A DNA stretch of 19,424 nucleotides from an uncultured bacterium (GTDB lineage: Bacteria; Bacillota; Clostridia; Christensenellales; HGM11417), in assembly GCA_905215695.1 (NCBI GenBank), contig CAJMQN010000015.1:1-19424 (forward strand), written 5' to 3'. Position 1 is the first letter of the stretch. Every line of letters begins with the position of its first letter. Below, piece by piece: positions 8,027 through 15,034 of the stretch. The notes below the pieces were generated by a model. That model worked only from the letters and a program-made list of their open reading frames with translations. It did not search any database and was not told where the DNA came from. A program made the position numbers and the translations under genes.

Positions 8027-8436
8027 GGATAGAGCAATATTCCGAACTTCCTCCCGAGGCGAAAGCCTTGCGGGAGGAAGTTTTTGTAAAGGAGCAGGGT
8101 TTTACCCTCGAATTTGACGAGACGGACGGAAAAGCGACGCATTTCGTGGGCTTTTCGGGGGAAGTCCCCGCCGCGACCTGTCGGGTGTATCGGGACGAAG
8201 TTTTGGGTTTCGTCGCGGGCAGAATCGCGGTGAGAAAGGCGTTTCGCGGCAAGGGTCTCGGCGCGGAAATTCTCCGCGCGGCGGAAGGATACGTGCGGGA
8301 GAGGGGCGGCGGAGAGGTCGTCATCTCGGCGCAGCTCCGCGCAGAGCCCTTTTACGAAAAGCAAGGGTATGTCCGGGAGGGCAACGCGTATCGGGACGAG
8401 AGCTGTCCCCACGTCCGCATGAGAAAAAAACTATAG
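8023..8436 (+). CDS. GNAT family N-acetyltransferase (ElaA-like)
   Basis: A compact 137-residue acetyltransferase. The N-terminal half has VFVKEQGFTLEFDETDGKA followed by THFVG, the pattern of ElaA/YjcF-type GNAT proteins. The acetyl-CoA binding segment is IAVRKAFRGKGLGAEIL (R/Q-x-x-G-x-G/A), followed by the strand VVISAQLRAEPFYEKQGY typical of motif B. GNAT enzymes of this type transfer an acetyl group from acetyl-CoA to small molecules or proteins; the substrate here cannot be read from sequence. ATG 8023 overlaps the stop of the upstream membrane-protein gene (ATGA), so it is probably translated by coupling. It is the last gene of its transcription unit: a terminator starts 4 nt after the stop. 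Confidence 0.85.
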   Translation: MRIEQYSELPPEAKALREEVFVKEQGFTLEFDETDGKATHFVGFSGEVPAATCRVYRDEVLGFVAGRIAVRKAFRGKGLGAEILRAAEGYVRERGGGEVVISAQLRAEPFYEKQGYVREGNAYRDESCPHVRMRKKL

Positions 8437-8439
8437 AGA

Positions 8440-8470
8440 GCCGACGGAAATTTTCCGTCCGGCTTTTTTC
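8440..8470 (+). terminator. Intrinsic terminator after the GNAT gene
   Basis: GCCG plus ACGGAA (8440-8449) pairs with TTCCGT (8453-8458) and CGGC (8460-8463), with one bulged C, followed by TTTTTTC. Confidence 0.85.
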
Positions 8471-8478
8471 TTTTGCCG

Positions 8479-8507
8479 TTGACAACGCTCTCCAAACGTG
8501 GTAGAAT
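8479..8507 (+). promoter_or_regulatory. Promoter of the tfoX-like/rmuC unit
   Basis: Consensus TTGACA (8479-8484), 17-nt spacer, TAGAAT (8502-8507). It gives a leader of about 23 nt with AAGGAGG at 8525-8531. Confidence 0.85.
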
Positions 8508-8536
8508 GACCCAAAGCGAAAACGAAGGAGGAAGAA

Positions 8537-8848
8537 ATGGTGACTTCGCAGGAATTCATAGAAAAAATCGCCCTTGCCCTGTCGGACGCGGGTGCGGAAA
8601 TCAAGAAGATGTTCGGGGAATACGGCGTATTTGCGGAGGGCAAAGTGTATGCGCTCGTATGCGACGACCGTTTTTTGGTCAAACCGACCCCGTCGGCAAA
8701 AGAGCTTTTGCCGGGCGCGCCGGAAGAGCCGCCCTACCCGGGCGCAAAGCCGATGTTGCTCGTACGGGACTTCCAAAACGCGCCGCTCATGCGCGAACTC
8801 TGCCGCCGCGTTCCCTCCGAACTTCCTGCGCCGAAACGCAGGCGCTGA
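8537..8848 (+). CDS. TfoX/Sxy N-terminal domain protein
   Basis: The 103-residue product matches the TfoX N-terminal domain: MFGEYGVFAEGKVYALVCDDRFLVKPT in the middle, then PPYPGAKPMLLV and the SELPAPK ending typical of the family. TfoX/Sxy controls competence genes in Proteobacteria, but stand-alone TfoX_N proteins are common in other bacteria and their role is not known; a competence role should not be assumed here. ATG 8537 is supported by AAGGAGG with a 5-nt spacer. It is the first gene of a two-gene unit, with rmuC starting 14 nt after its stop. Confidence 0.88.
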   Translation: MVTSQEFIEKIALALSDAGAEIKKMFGEYGVFAEGKVYALVCDDRFLVKPTPSAKELLPGAPEEPPYPGAKPMLLVRDFQNAPLMRELCRRVPSELPAPKRRR

Positions 8849-8862
8849 AGGGGGAACGAACC

Positions 8863-10080
8863 GTGACGGAAATTCTTTTATATATACTGATTGCGCTTTG
8901 CGCGGTGATTCTCGTCCTTCTCCTTGCGCTGCTTCTTCGCCGCCCCAAACCGTCCGGCGACCTTTCGGCGCTCGTGAACGCGACGGAGCGGGAGAATAAA
9001 CTTTTGCTTGACCAAATCGGCAGACTCATGGCAATGTCCCAGAACGCGGACGCAAAATCCATGGAAACCCTGCGCAGCTCGGTTTCCGAGCGGGTCTCCG
9101 ACCTTGAGCGCCGCATTGAGGACATGGTCAAAGTCAACGAATACCGATTCGACGAGATGAAACGAATCCTGTCGGACAGCATTCGCCGCCTGACCGAGGA
9201 CAACGCGAAACAGCTCGAAAGCATGCGCATGACGGTGGACGAAAAGCTCAACGCGACCTTGGAAACGCGGCTGAACAAGTCCTTTGAGATCATCAACTCC
9301 CGCCTCGAGGCGGTCTATAGAGGTCTCGGCGAAATGCAGGGGCTCGCGAAAGGGGTGGGGGACATCAAACGCGTTCTGACCAACGTAAAGGTGCGCGGCA
9401 CCTACGGCGAAGTCCAGCTCGGCAACCTTCTCGAGCAGATTTTGAACCGCAGTCAGTTCGCGGCGAGCGTAAAGGTCAACCCCCGCACGGACGAACTCGT
9501 GGATTTCGTCATCCGTCTCCCGGGCAAGGACGAAGAGGAAGTCCTTCTCCCCGTGGACTGTAAATTCCCGATGGAGCAGTACCAGCGCCTGATTACGGCG
9601 AGCGAATCGGGTGACTCGGAGGAGACGGAGCGTCAGGCGAAGGCGCTCGAGTCAGCCGTCAAGCTTCAGGCAAAGAAGATTTCGGACAAATACATCTGCC
9701 CGCCCGCAACGACGGACTTTGCGATCCTGTATCTCCCCGTCGAAGGGCTGTACGCGGAAGTCCTTCGACGGGACGGGCTCGTCGAAAGCCTGCAGACGAT
9801 GAAGATTTTGGTGTGCGGTCCGACGACGATCGGCGCGCTGCTGAACAGCCTGCAAATGGGCTTTAAGACGGTGGCAATCGAGAAACGCTCTTCAGAGCTT
9901 TGGCATCTTTTGGCGGCGTTCAAGACCGAATTCGGCAAGTTTGCGGATATTCTCGCCAAGACGCAGAAGAAAATTTCAGAGGCGTCGGACACGCTTGACG
10001 ACGCGGCGAGAAAGTCCCGCACCATCTCCAAAAAGCTCGGCGCGGTGGAGCTCGAAGAGGTCGCCGCCGCGTCGGACTAA
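8863..10080 (+). CDS. rmuC: DNA recombination protein RmuC
   Basis: The 405-residue product has one N-terminal TM helix (about 4-27, ILLYILIALCAVILVLLLALLL), a long coiled-coil (about 35-165) and the RmuC nuclease-like domain. Recognisable family segments are VKVRGTYGEVQLGNLLEQIL, LPVDCKFPMEQYQRL, DFAILYLPVEGLYAEVLRRDGL and VCGPTTIGALLNSLQMGFKTVAIEK. RmuC proteins limit inversions at short inverted repeats in E. coli, and the domain is related to PD-(D/E)XK nucleases. GTG 8863 is chosen because AAGGGGG (8848-8854) lies 8 nt upstream, overlapping the tfoX-like stop. The gene converges on the Sir2 gene, with 8 nt between stops and no visible terminator. Confidence 0.95.
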   Translation: MTEILLYILIALCAVILVLLLALLLRRPKPSGDLSALVNATERENKLLLDQIGRLMAMSQNADAKSMETLRSSVSERVSDLERRIEDMVKVNEYRFDEMKRILSDSIRRLTEDNAKQLESMRMTVDEKLNATLETRLNKSFEIINSRLEAVYRGLGEMQGLAKGVGDIKRVLTNVKVRGTYGEVQLGNLLEQILNRSQFAASVKVNPRTDELVDFVIRLPGKDEEEVLLPVDCKFPMEQYQRLITASESGDSEETERQAKALESAVKLQAKKISDKYICPPATTDFAILYLPVEGLYAEVLRRDGLVESLQTMKILVCGPTTIGALLNSLQMGFKTVAIEKRSSELWHLLAAFKTEFGKFADILAKTQKKISEASDTLDDAARKSRTISKKLGAVELEEVAAASD

Positions 10081-10088
10081 TAATTCGG

Positions 10089-10799
10089 TCAGAGTGCGGA
10101 AAAAAGTTCCCCGACCCGTTCCCGCAGCACGAGGTCTGCGCGGTCGTCCGCGGGCGTAGGGGAGAGATTGACGACGACGAGTCTGCCGGAACAGCATTCT
10201 ATCAAAGAGCTCGCGGGATAGACGGCGAGTGAAGTCCCCGCAACGATGAGCAAATCCGCGCGGGAAATTTCGCGGAGCGCGCCCCGCCATGCGTCCTCGG
10301 GCAGACTTTCCCCGTAGAGAACGACGTCAGGCTTGACGATTCCGCCGCAGGCACAGCGCGGCACGCCCTTCGATTCCGCGACGAACGCGAGCGGAAAGCT
10401 CTTCCCGCACCGCATGCAGTGATTGCGGTGCACAGACCCGTGCAGTTCGAATACGTTCCGGGAGCCTGCCGCCTGATGCAGCCCGTCTATATTTTGGGTC
10501 ACGACGGCGTTCAGCCCTCCCTCCCGTTCCCACTCCGCGAGCTTTCGGTGCGCGGGGTTGGGTTTTGCGCCCGTCGCAAGCATCTTTTCGCGGTAGAACG
10601 CAAAGAATTCTTCGGGATTCCGCTCGAAACACTCGTGCGAGAGCATATACTCGGGCGGAAACCGGAATTTTTGCCGATACAATCCGTCCTCGCTCCGAAA
10701 ATCGGGAATCCCGCTCTCGGTGGAGACCCCCGCGCCCCCGAAGAACACGATGTTCCGGGACTCTTTGAGAAACTGTTCAAACAAATCCAAATTTTTCAT
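10089..10799 (-). CDS. cobB: NAD-dependent protein deacylase, Sir2 family
   Basis: The 236-residue product has the full sirtuin signature: GGAGVSTESGIPDFRS (21-36) for NAD+ binding, TQNIDGLHQAAG (101-112), catalytic H120 in ELHGSV, a zinc module C128-C131 and C149-C151, VVLYGESLP and GTSLAVYPA. It removes acyl groups from lysines while splitting NAD+ to nicotinamide and O-acyl-ADP-ribose. The start MKNLDLF (10799) fits the family N-terminus; a further in-frame ATG at 10850 would run through the promoter. GGAG sits only 2 nt from the ATG, and the promoter places the transcript start on the ATG, so translation may be leaderless. The symbol cobB is by family; paralogues may exist. Confidence 0.93.
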   Translation of the reverse strand: MKNLDLFEQFLKESRNIVFFGGAGVSTESGIPDFRSEDGLYRQKFRFPPEYMLSHECFERNPEEFFAFYREKMLATGAKPNPAHRKLAEWEREGGLNAVVTQNIDGLHQAAGSRNVFELHGSVHRNHCMRCGKSFPLAFVAESKGVPRCACGGIVKPDVVLYGESLPEDAWRGALREISRADLLIVAGTSLAVYPASSLIECCSGRLVVVNLSPTPADDRADLVLRERVGELFSAL

Positions 10800-10805
10800 A
10801 TCTCC

Positions 10806-10834
10806 ATGATAGCACAAACGCTTTTGTGTTTCAA
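10806..10834 (-). promoter_or_regulatory. sir2 promoter, possibly leaderless
   Basis: On the minus strand TTGAAA (10834-10829), a 17-nt spacer and TATCAT (10811-10806). The +1 expected 7 nt further is 10799, the A of the sir2 ATG. The spacer contains the perfect inverted repeat CACAAA-CGCT-TTTGTG (10813-10828), a possible operator. Confidence 0.65.
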
Positions 10835-10851
10835 GGGAAGTGTGATACAAT
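10824..10851 (+). promoter_or_regulatory. Candidate nrdG promoter
   Basis: TACAAT (10846-10851) preceded at 16 nt by TTGTGT (10824-10829), a weak -35 match. It overlaps the divergent sir2 promoter and the inverted repeat at 10813-10828. The nrdG ribosome binding site follows at 10872. Confidence 0.5.
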
Positions 10852-10885
10852 GTGGAAGGTTAAAAATCCGCAAGGAGAATTTCGC

Positions 10886-11575
10886 ATGAAAATCAACGGC
10901 TTGCAAAAGACAACCCTTTTGGACTATCCCGGAAAAGTTGCCTGCACCCTGTTTACGCCGGGGTGCAATTTTCGGTGTCCCTTCTGCCACAACGCGGGAC
11001 TCGTGCTCGGCGGAGAGGACGAGCCGCTCTCCGAATCCGAAATTCTGCGCTTTCTCGAAAAGCGGAAGGGTATTTTGGAGGGCGTGTGCGTGACGGGGGG
11101 CGAGCCGCTTTTGCAGGCGGACATCGGGGACTTTCTCGCCGAGGTGAAGGCGCTCGGTCTCTCGGTAAAACTCGACACGAACGGGAGTTTTCCCGCCCGT
11201 TTAAAATCCCTCGTCTCCGCAGGCGTTGTGGATTACGTGGCGATGGACATCAAAAATTCCCCCGCAAAATACGCGCGGACGGTGGGTGTGCCGAACTTTG
11301 ACCTCGCACCCGTCCGGGAGAGCGTGGCGTTTTTAAAGCGCGGGAATCTGCCTTTCGAGTTCCGCACGACGGTGGTGCGGGAACTGCACGAGGCGGAGGA
11401 CTTCGAGGAGATCGGAAAGTGGATCGAAGGCGCGCCGCAGTACTTTCTTCAGAACTTCACGGACTCGGGCGAACTGTTATCTTCGGGGCTTACGGCGCAC
11501 CCCGCCGAGTGCCTGCGGAGCTTTGCCGCAATCGCGGAAAAGTACGTAAAAAAGGTCGGATTGCGCGGAATTTAG
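10886..11575 (+). CDS. nrdG: Anaerobic ribonucleoside-triphosphate reductase activating protein
   Basis: A 229-residue radical-SAM activase. CNFRCPFC (C27, C31, C34: CX3CX2C) binds the 4Fe-4S cluster and S-adenosylmethionine, and VTGGEPLL is the GGE motif. The N-terminus GLQKTTLLDYPGKVACTLFTPGC is typical of the NrdG/PflA-like activases found beside nrdD in Clostridia. It generates the glycyl radical on NrdD under anoxia. ATG 10886 has AAGGAGA (10872-10878) 7 nt upstream. In many genomes nrdG follows nrdD; here it precedes it, separated by 168 nt that hold NrdR boxes and a new promoter, so the two genes may be regulated differently. A pyruvate-formate-lyase activase is less likely, given the nrdD neighbour. 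Confidence 0.92.
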   Translation: MKINGLQKTTLLDYPGKVACTLFTPGCNFRCPFCHNAGLVLGGEDEPLSESEILRFLEKRKGILEGVCVTGGEPLLQADIGDFLAEVKALGLSVKLDTNGSFPARLKSLVSAGVVDYVAMDIKNSPAKYARTVGVPNFDLAPVRESVAFLKRGNLPFEFRTTVVRELHEAEDFEEIGKWIEGAPQYFLQNFTDSGELLSSGLTAHPAECLRSFAAIAEKYVKKVGLRGI

Positions 11576-11619
11576 CGTTTTTTGATTGGAATCATTCAAA
11601 ACGTGTCAATCGTGCGCGG

Positions 11620-11635
11620 ACACAAGATATAGTGT
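11620..11635 (+). promoter_or_regulatory. NrdR box 1
   Basis: ACACAAGATATAGTGT matches the palindromic NrdR consensus (ACACWATATNTWGTGT-like). It lies exactly 32 bp, about three helical turns, upstream of box 2, the usual tandem spacing for the ribonucleotide-reductase repressor NrdR. Confidence 0.88.
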
Positions 11636-11651
11636 TTCACAAAAATGTTTC

Positions 11652-11667
11652 ACACTAAATATTGTGT
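11652..11667 (+). promoter_or_regulatory. NrdR box 2
   Basis: ACACTAAATATTGTGT is a second NrdR-type palindrome ending 7 bp before the nrdD -35 box. With box 1 it predicts repression of the nrdD unit when dATP is plentiful. Confidence 0.88.
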
Positions 11668-11674
11668 TTCCCCC

Positions 11675-11703
11675 TTGACAACGGCTTTACAATGTGTTAC
11701 GAT
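11675..11703 (+). promoter_or_regulatory. nrdD operon promoter
   Basis: TTGACA (11675-11680), 17-nt spacer, TACGAT (11698-11703). It sits just downstream of the two NrdR boxes; the leader of about 34 nt contains AGGAGAG (11729-11735). Confidence 0.8.
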
Positions 11704-11743
11704 AGATACGCTTACGAAAACATGAAACAGGAGAGACAAAAAT

Positions 11744-14116
11744 ATGTATCAGGTAGTGAAAAGAGACGGCAAGGTATCGGACTTTGATCTTTCGAAGATC
11801 GCCGCAGCGATCACCAAAGCGTTTGAGGCGCAGAACCGCAACCATCACCCGAGCGTGACGGACATGCTCGCCTTAAAGGTGACGGCGGACTTCGAGCCCA
11901 AGATCAAGGACGGAAAAATTGCGGTCGAGGACATTCAGGACAGCGTGGAGGCGGTCCTTGTCCAGGCGGGCTACGCGGACGTCGCGAAGGCGTATATTCT
12001 CTACCGGAAACAGCGCGAGAAGATCCGCAACCTCAAGTCCACCATTTTGGACTACAAGGAGATTGTAGATAACTACGTAAAGGTTACCGACTGGCGGGTC
12101 AAGGAGAACTCGACGGTCACCTATTCCGTGGGCGGCTTAATCCTGTCCAACAGCGGCGCCATCACGGCGAACTATTGGCTGTCCGAGATCTATGACGAAG
12201 AGATCGCGAACGCCCACCGCAACGCGGATATTCACTTGCACGACCTCTCCATGCTCACGGGCTACTGCGCGGGCTGGTCCTTAAAACAGCTCATACAGGA
12301 GGGACTCGGCGGCATTCCCGGCAAGATTACCTCCTCACCGGCGAGCCACCTCGCGACCCTCTGCAACCAGATGGTGAACTTTTTGGGCATCATGCAGAAC
12401 GAGTGGGCGGGCGCGCAGGCGTTTTCCTCCTTTGACACCTACCTCGCCCCCTTTGTCAAGGTGGACAATCTCACCTATCGCGAAGTTAAGAAGTGTATCG
12501 AATCCTTCATCTACGGCGTAAACACGCCCAGCCGTTGGGGCACGCAGGCGCCCTTCTCGAACATCACGCTCGATTGGACGGTTCCGAACGACCTTGCCGA
12601 ACTCCCCGCCATCGTGGGGGGCAAGGAGATGCCCTTCAAGTACAAGGACTGCAAGAAGGAAATGGACATGGTGAACAAAGCGTTCATCGAGACCATGATC
12701 GAAGGGGACGCGAACGGACGCGGGTTCCAGTACCCGATTCCCACCTATTCGATCACGCGCGACTTCGATTGGTCGGAGACGGAGAACAACAAACTGCTCT
12801 TCGAGATGACCGCAAAGTACGGCACGCCCTATTTCTCAAACTATATCAACAGCGACATGGCGCCCTCGGACGTGCGCAGCATGTGTTGCCGCCTGCGCCT
12901 TGACCTGCGCGAGCTCCGCAAGAAGTCGGGCGGCTTCTTCGGAAGCGGCGAATCGACGGGTTCGGTGGGGGTTGTGACCATCAACATGCCCCGCATCGCA
13001 TACCTTGCGGAGAACGAAGAGGACTTCTACAAGCGCCTCGACAAGCTCATGGACATTTCCGCGCGCTCTTTGAAAATCAAGCGCACGGTTATCACGAAAC
13101 TGCTTGACGAGGGACTGTATCCCTATACCCGCCGCTATCTCGGCACGTTTGCCAACCACTTCTCGACCATCGGACTCATCGGCATGAACGAGGCGGGTCT
13201 GAATGCGAAATGGATTCGTAAGGATCTGACGCATCCCGAAACACAGGAATTCACGAAGGCGGTGTTGAACCACATGCGGGAACGTCTCGCGGACTATCAG
13301 GAGGAGTACGGCGACCTGTACAACCTCGAGGCGACGCCCGCGGAGTCCACGACTTATCGTTTTGCCAAGCACGATGTGGCGAGATATCCCGACATCATCA
13401 CGGCGACGGAGAAGTGCAACACACCCTATTACACCAACAGTTCGCATCTGCCGGTCAGCTACACCGAGGACGTTTTCGAGGCGCTCGATATGCAGGACGA
13501 GCTGCACACGCTCTACACCTCCGGCACGGTGTTCCACGCCTTCCTCGGCGAAAAACTCCCGGATTGGAAGGCGGCAGCCTCCCTTGTGCGCAAGATTGCG
13601 GAGAACTACAAGCTCCCGTACTACACGATGTCGCCCACCTATTCGATCTGCTCCGAGCACGGCTATCTGACGGGCGAACAGTACACCTGTCCGATCTGCG
13701 GCAAGGAGACGGAGGTCTATAGCCGGATCACAGGCTACTACCGTCCGGTCAAGAATTGGAACGACGGCAAGTCGCAGGAGTTCAAGGAGCGCAAGGTCTA
13801 TGACATTCCGCACTCCAAGCTCCGCAGAAAGGCGAGCGCGGACATCTTCGCGGAGGCGGCGGCGGAAGTCGCCTGCGAGACCAAGGACGCGACCCTGCGG
13901 CTGTTCGCGACCAAGACCTGCCCCAACTGCAAGCTCGCCGCGCAGATGCTGACCAAGGCAAACGTGGCGTTTGAGAAGGTGGACGCGGAGGAGAACGCGG
14001 CGCTCGCGACCGAGCTCGGCATCAAGCAGGCTCCCACGCTCGTGGTACAGGACGGAAGGACGACGAAGAAGATTACGGGCGCGTCTGACATCAAAAAGTT
14101 TATCGAGGCAATGTAA
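11744..14116 (+). CDS. nrdD: Class III anaerobic ribonucleotide reductase with fused glutaredoxin-like domain
   Basis: The 790-residue product reduces ribonucleoside triphosphates to dNTPs using a glycyl radical. An ATP-cone (about 1-95, MYQVVKRDGKVSDFDLSKI to YRKQREKIR) senses nucleotides. The catalytic barrel includes RSMCCRLRLDLREL with C381-C382 (one is the likely thiyl cysteine) and GSVGVVTINMPRI. A zinc region has C636, H639, C649 and C652, and the glycyl radical is G664 in SRITGYYRP. Ordinary NrdD ends soon after that loop; here about 126 residues follow, with a thioredoxin-fold segment LRLFATKTCPNCKLAAQML (C726, C729) and the cis-proline-like QAPTLVV. This fused domain probably re-reduces the active-site disulfide. 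ATG 11744 has AGGAGAG 8 nt upstream. NrdR boxes lie before the promoter; a flavoprotein gene follows after 6 nt. Confidence 0.95.
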   Translation: MYQVVKRDGKVSDFDLSKIAAAITKAFEAQNRNHHPSVTDMLALKVTADFEPKIKDGKIAVEDIQDSVEAVLVQAGYADVAKAYILYRKQREKIRNLKSTILDYKEIVDNYVKVTDWRVKENSTVTYSVGGLILSNSGAITANYWLSEIYDEEIANAHRNADIHLHDLSMLTGYCAGWSLKQLIQEGLGGIPGKITSSPASHLATLCNQMVNFLGIMQNEWAGAQAFSSFDTYLAPFVKVDNLTYREVKKCIESFIYGVNTPSRWGTQAPFSNITLDWTVPNDLAELPAIVGGKEMPFKYKDCKKEMDMVNKAFIETMIEGDANGRGFQYPIPTYSITRDFDWSETENNKLLFEMTAKYGTPYFSNYINSDMAPSDVRSMCCRLRLDLRELRKKSGGFFGSGESTGSVGVVTINMPRIAYLAENEEDFYKRLDKLMDISARSLKIKRTVITKLLDEGLYPYTRRYLGTFANHFSTIGLIGMNEAGLNAKWIRKDLTHPETQEFTKAVLNHMRERLADYQEEYGDLYNLEATPAESTTYRFAKHDVARYPDIITATEKCNTPYYTNSSHLPVSYTEDVFEALDMQDELHTLYTSGTVFHAFLGEKLPDWKAAASLVRKIAENYKLPYYTMSPTYSICSEHGYLTGEQYTCPICGKETEVYSRITGYYRPVKNWNDGKSQEFKERKVYDIPHSKLRRKASADIFAEAAAEVACETKDATLRLFATKTCPNCKLAAQMLTKANVAFEKVDAEENAALATELGIKQAPTLVVQDGRTTKKITGASDIKKFIEAM

Positions 14117-14122
14117 AAGAGT

Positions 14123-15034
14123 ATGACCGATATCATTGTAATCGGCGCGGGGACGGCGGGTATGACCGCCGCCCTCTATGCGTTAAGGAGCGGAAAGAGC
14201 GTATTGGTGCTCGAAAACGACTGTGTGGGCGGACAGATATCGCGTTCCCCGCGGGTGGAGAACTTCCCGACGGTGAAGGCGGCGTCCGGGAGCGAGCTCT
14301 CGGACAAGCTGTTCGAGCAGATCACGGACTTTGGCGCGGAATTCGAACTCGAGGACGCCCTCAAGGTCGAAAAACTCGCGGAAGGACATTTCGTCGTGAC
14401 GACGGACTACGCACGCCATGAGTGCCGCGCGGTCATTCTCGCGACGGGCGTGAAACACAAAAAAATCAACCTGCCCCGCGAGGAAGAGCTCGTGGGCGCG
14501 GGAATCTCCTACTGCGCGGTGTGCGACGGCGCCTTCTACAAGGGGGAGGACGTCTGTCTCGTGGGAGACGCGAACACCGCCCTGCAATATTCGATTCTGC
14601 TCTCCCGGTACTGCCGCAAGGTGACCGTGTGCACGTGGATGGACAGATTTTTCGGGGACAAGGCGCTCGTGGACGTGCTCCTTGCGAAAGAGAACGTCGA
14701 GTGGGTGAAGGACGTAAATCTCGTGGGCTTTTCGGGCGCAAAGGAGCTCGAGGGCTGCGAATTCGAGCGCCGCGCGGACAAATCTCGGTTCACCCTCCCC
14801 GTCAAAGCGTGTTTCATCGCCATCGGACAAGTGCCGGACAATCGGAAATTCGCCTCCCTCGTGTCCTTGGACAGAGAGGGCTACATCGAGGCGGACGAGA
14901 GCTGTAAGACCTCGCAGGCGGGCGTATTCGCGGCGGGGGACTGCCGCACGAAAGCGGTGCGCCAACTGACCACGGCGGTCGCGGACGGCGCGGTGGCGGC
15001 GCTCGCGGCGTGCTCGTACATCGACCGGCTGTGA
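14123..15034 (+). CDS. Thioredoxin-reductase-like FAD flavoprotein, atypical NADPH site
   Basis: The 303-residue product has the low-molecular-weight thioredoxin reductase fold: FAD motif GAGTAG (8-13), VGGQISRSPRVENFP, redox pair CAVC (C131, C134), and a C-terminal FAD segment GVFAAGDCRTKAVRQLTTA. The pyridine-nucleotide domain differs from classical TrxB: GxGxxA reads GDANTA (148-153), and the HRRxxxR loop that holds the NADPH 2'-phosphate is replaced by CTWMDRFF (170-177). This resembles the known ferredoxin-linked, nucleotide-independent reductases, though NADH use cannot be excluded. Position directly behind nrdD, with its CPNC domain, suggests it reduces that domain. It starts 6 nt after nrdD behind a weak AAAAGAG and overlaps mnmA by 4 nt. 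Naming it trxB would overstate the NADPH link. Confidence 0.88.
   Translation: MTDIIVIGAGTAGMTAALYALRSGKSVLVLENDCVGGQISRSPRVENFPTVKAASGSELSDKLFEQITDFGAEFELEDALKVEKLAEGHFVVTTDYARHECRAVILATGVKHKKINLPREEELVGAGISYCAVCDGAFYKGEDVCLVGDANTALQYSILLSRYCRKVTVCTWMDRFFGDKALVDVLLAKENVEWVKDVNLVGFSGAKELEGCEFERRADKSRFTLPVKACFIAIGQVPDNRKFASLVSLDREGYIEADESCKTSQAGVFAAGDCRTKAVRQLTTAVADGAVAALAACSYIDRL

Noticed and set aside
8537..8848. Competence regulator role for the TfoX-like protein
   Set aside because: Only the N-terminal domain is present and no competence genes are nearby.
10813..10828. Rex operator between sir2 and nrdG
   Set aside because: The arms read CACAA...TTGTG, the reverse order of the Rex site TTGTG...CACAA.
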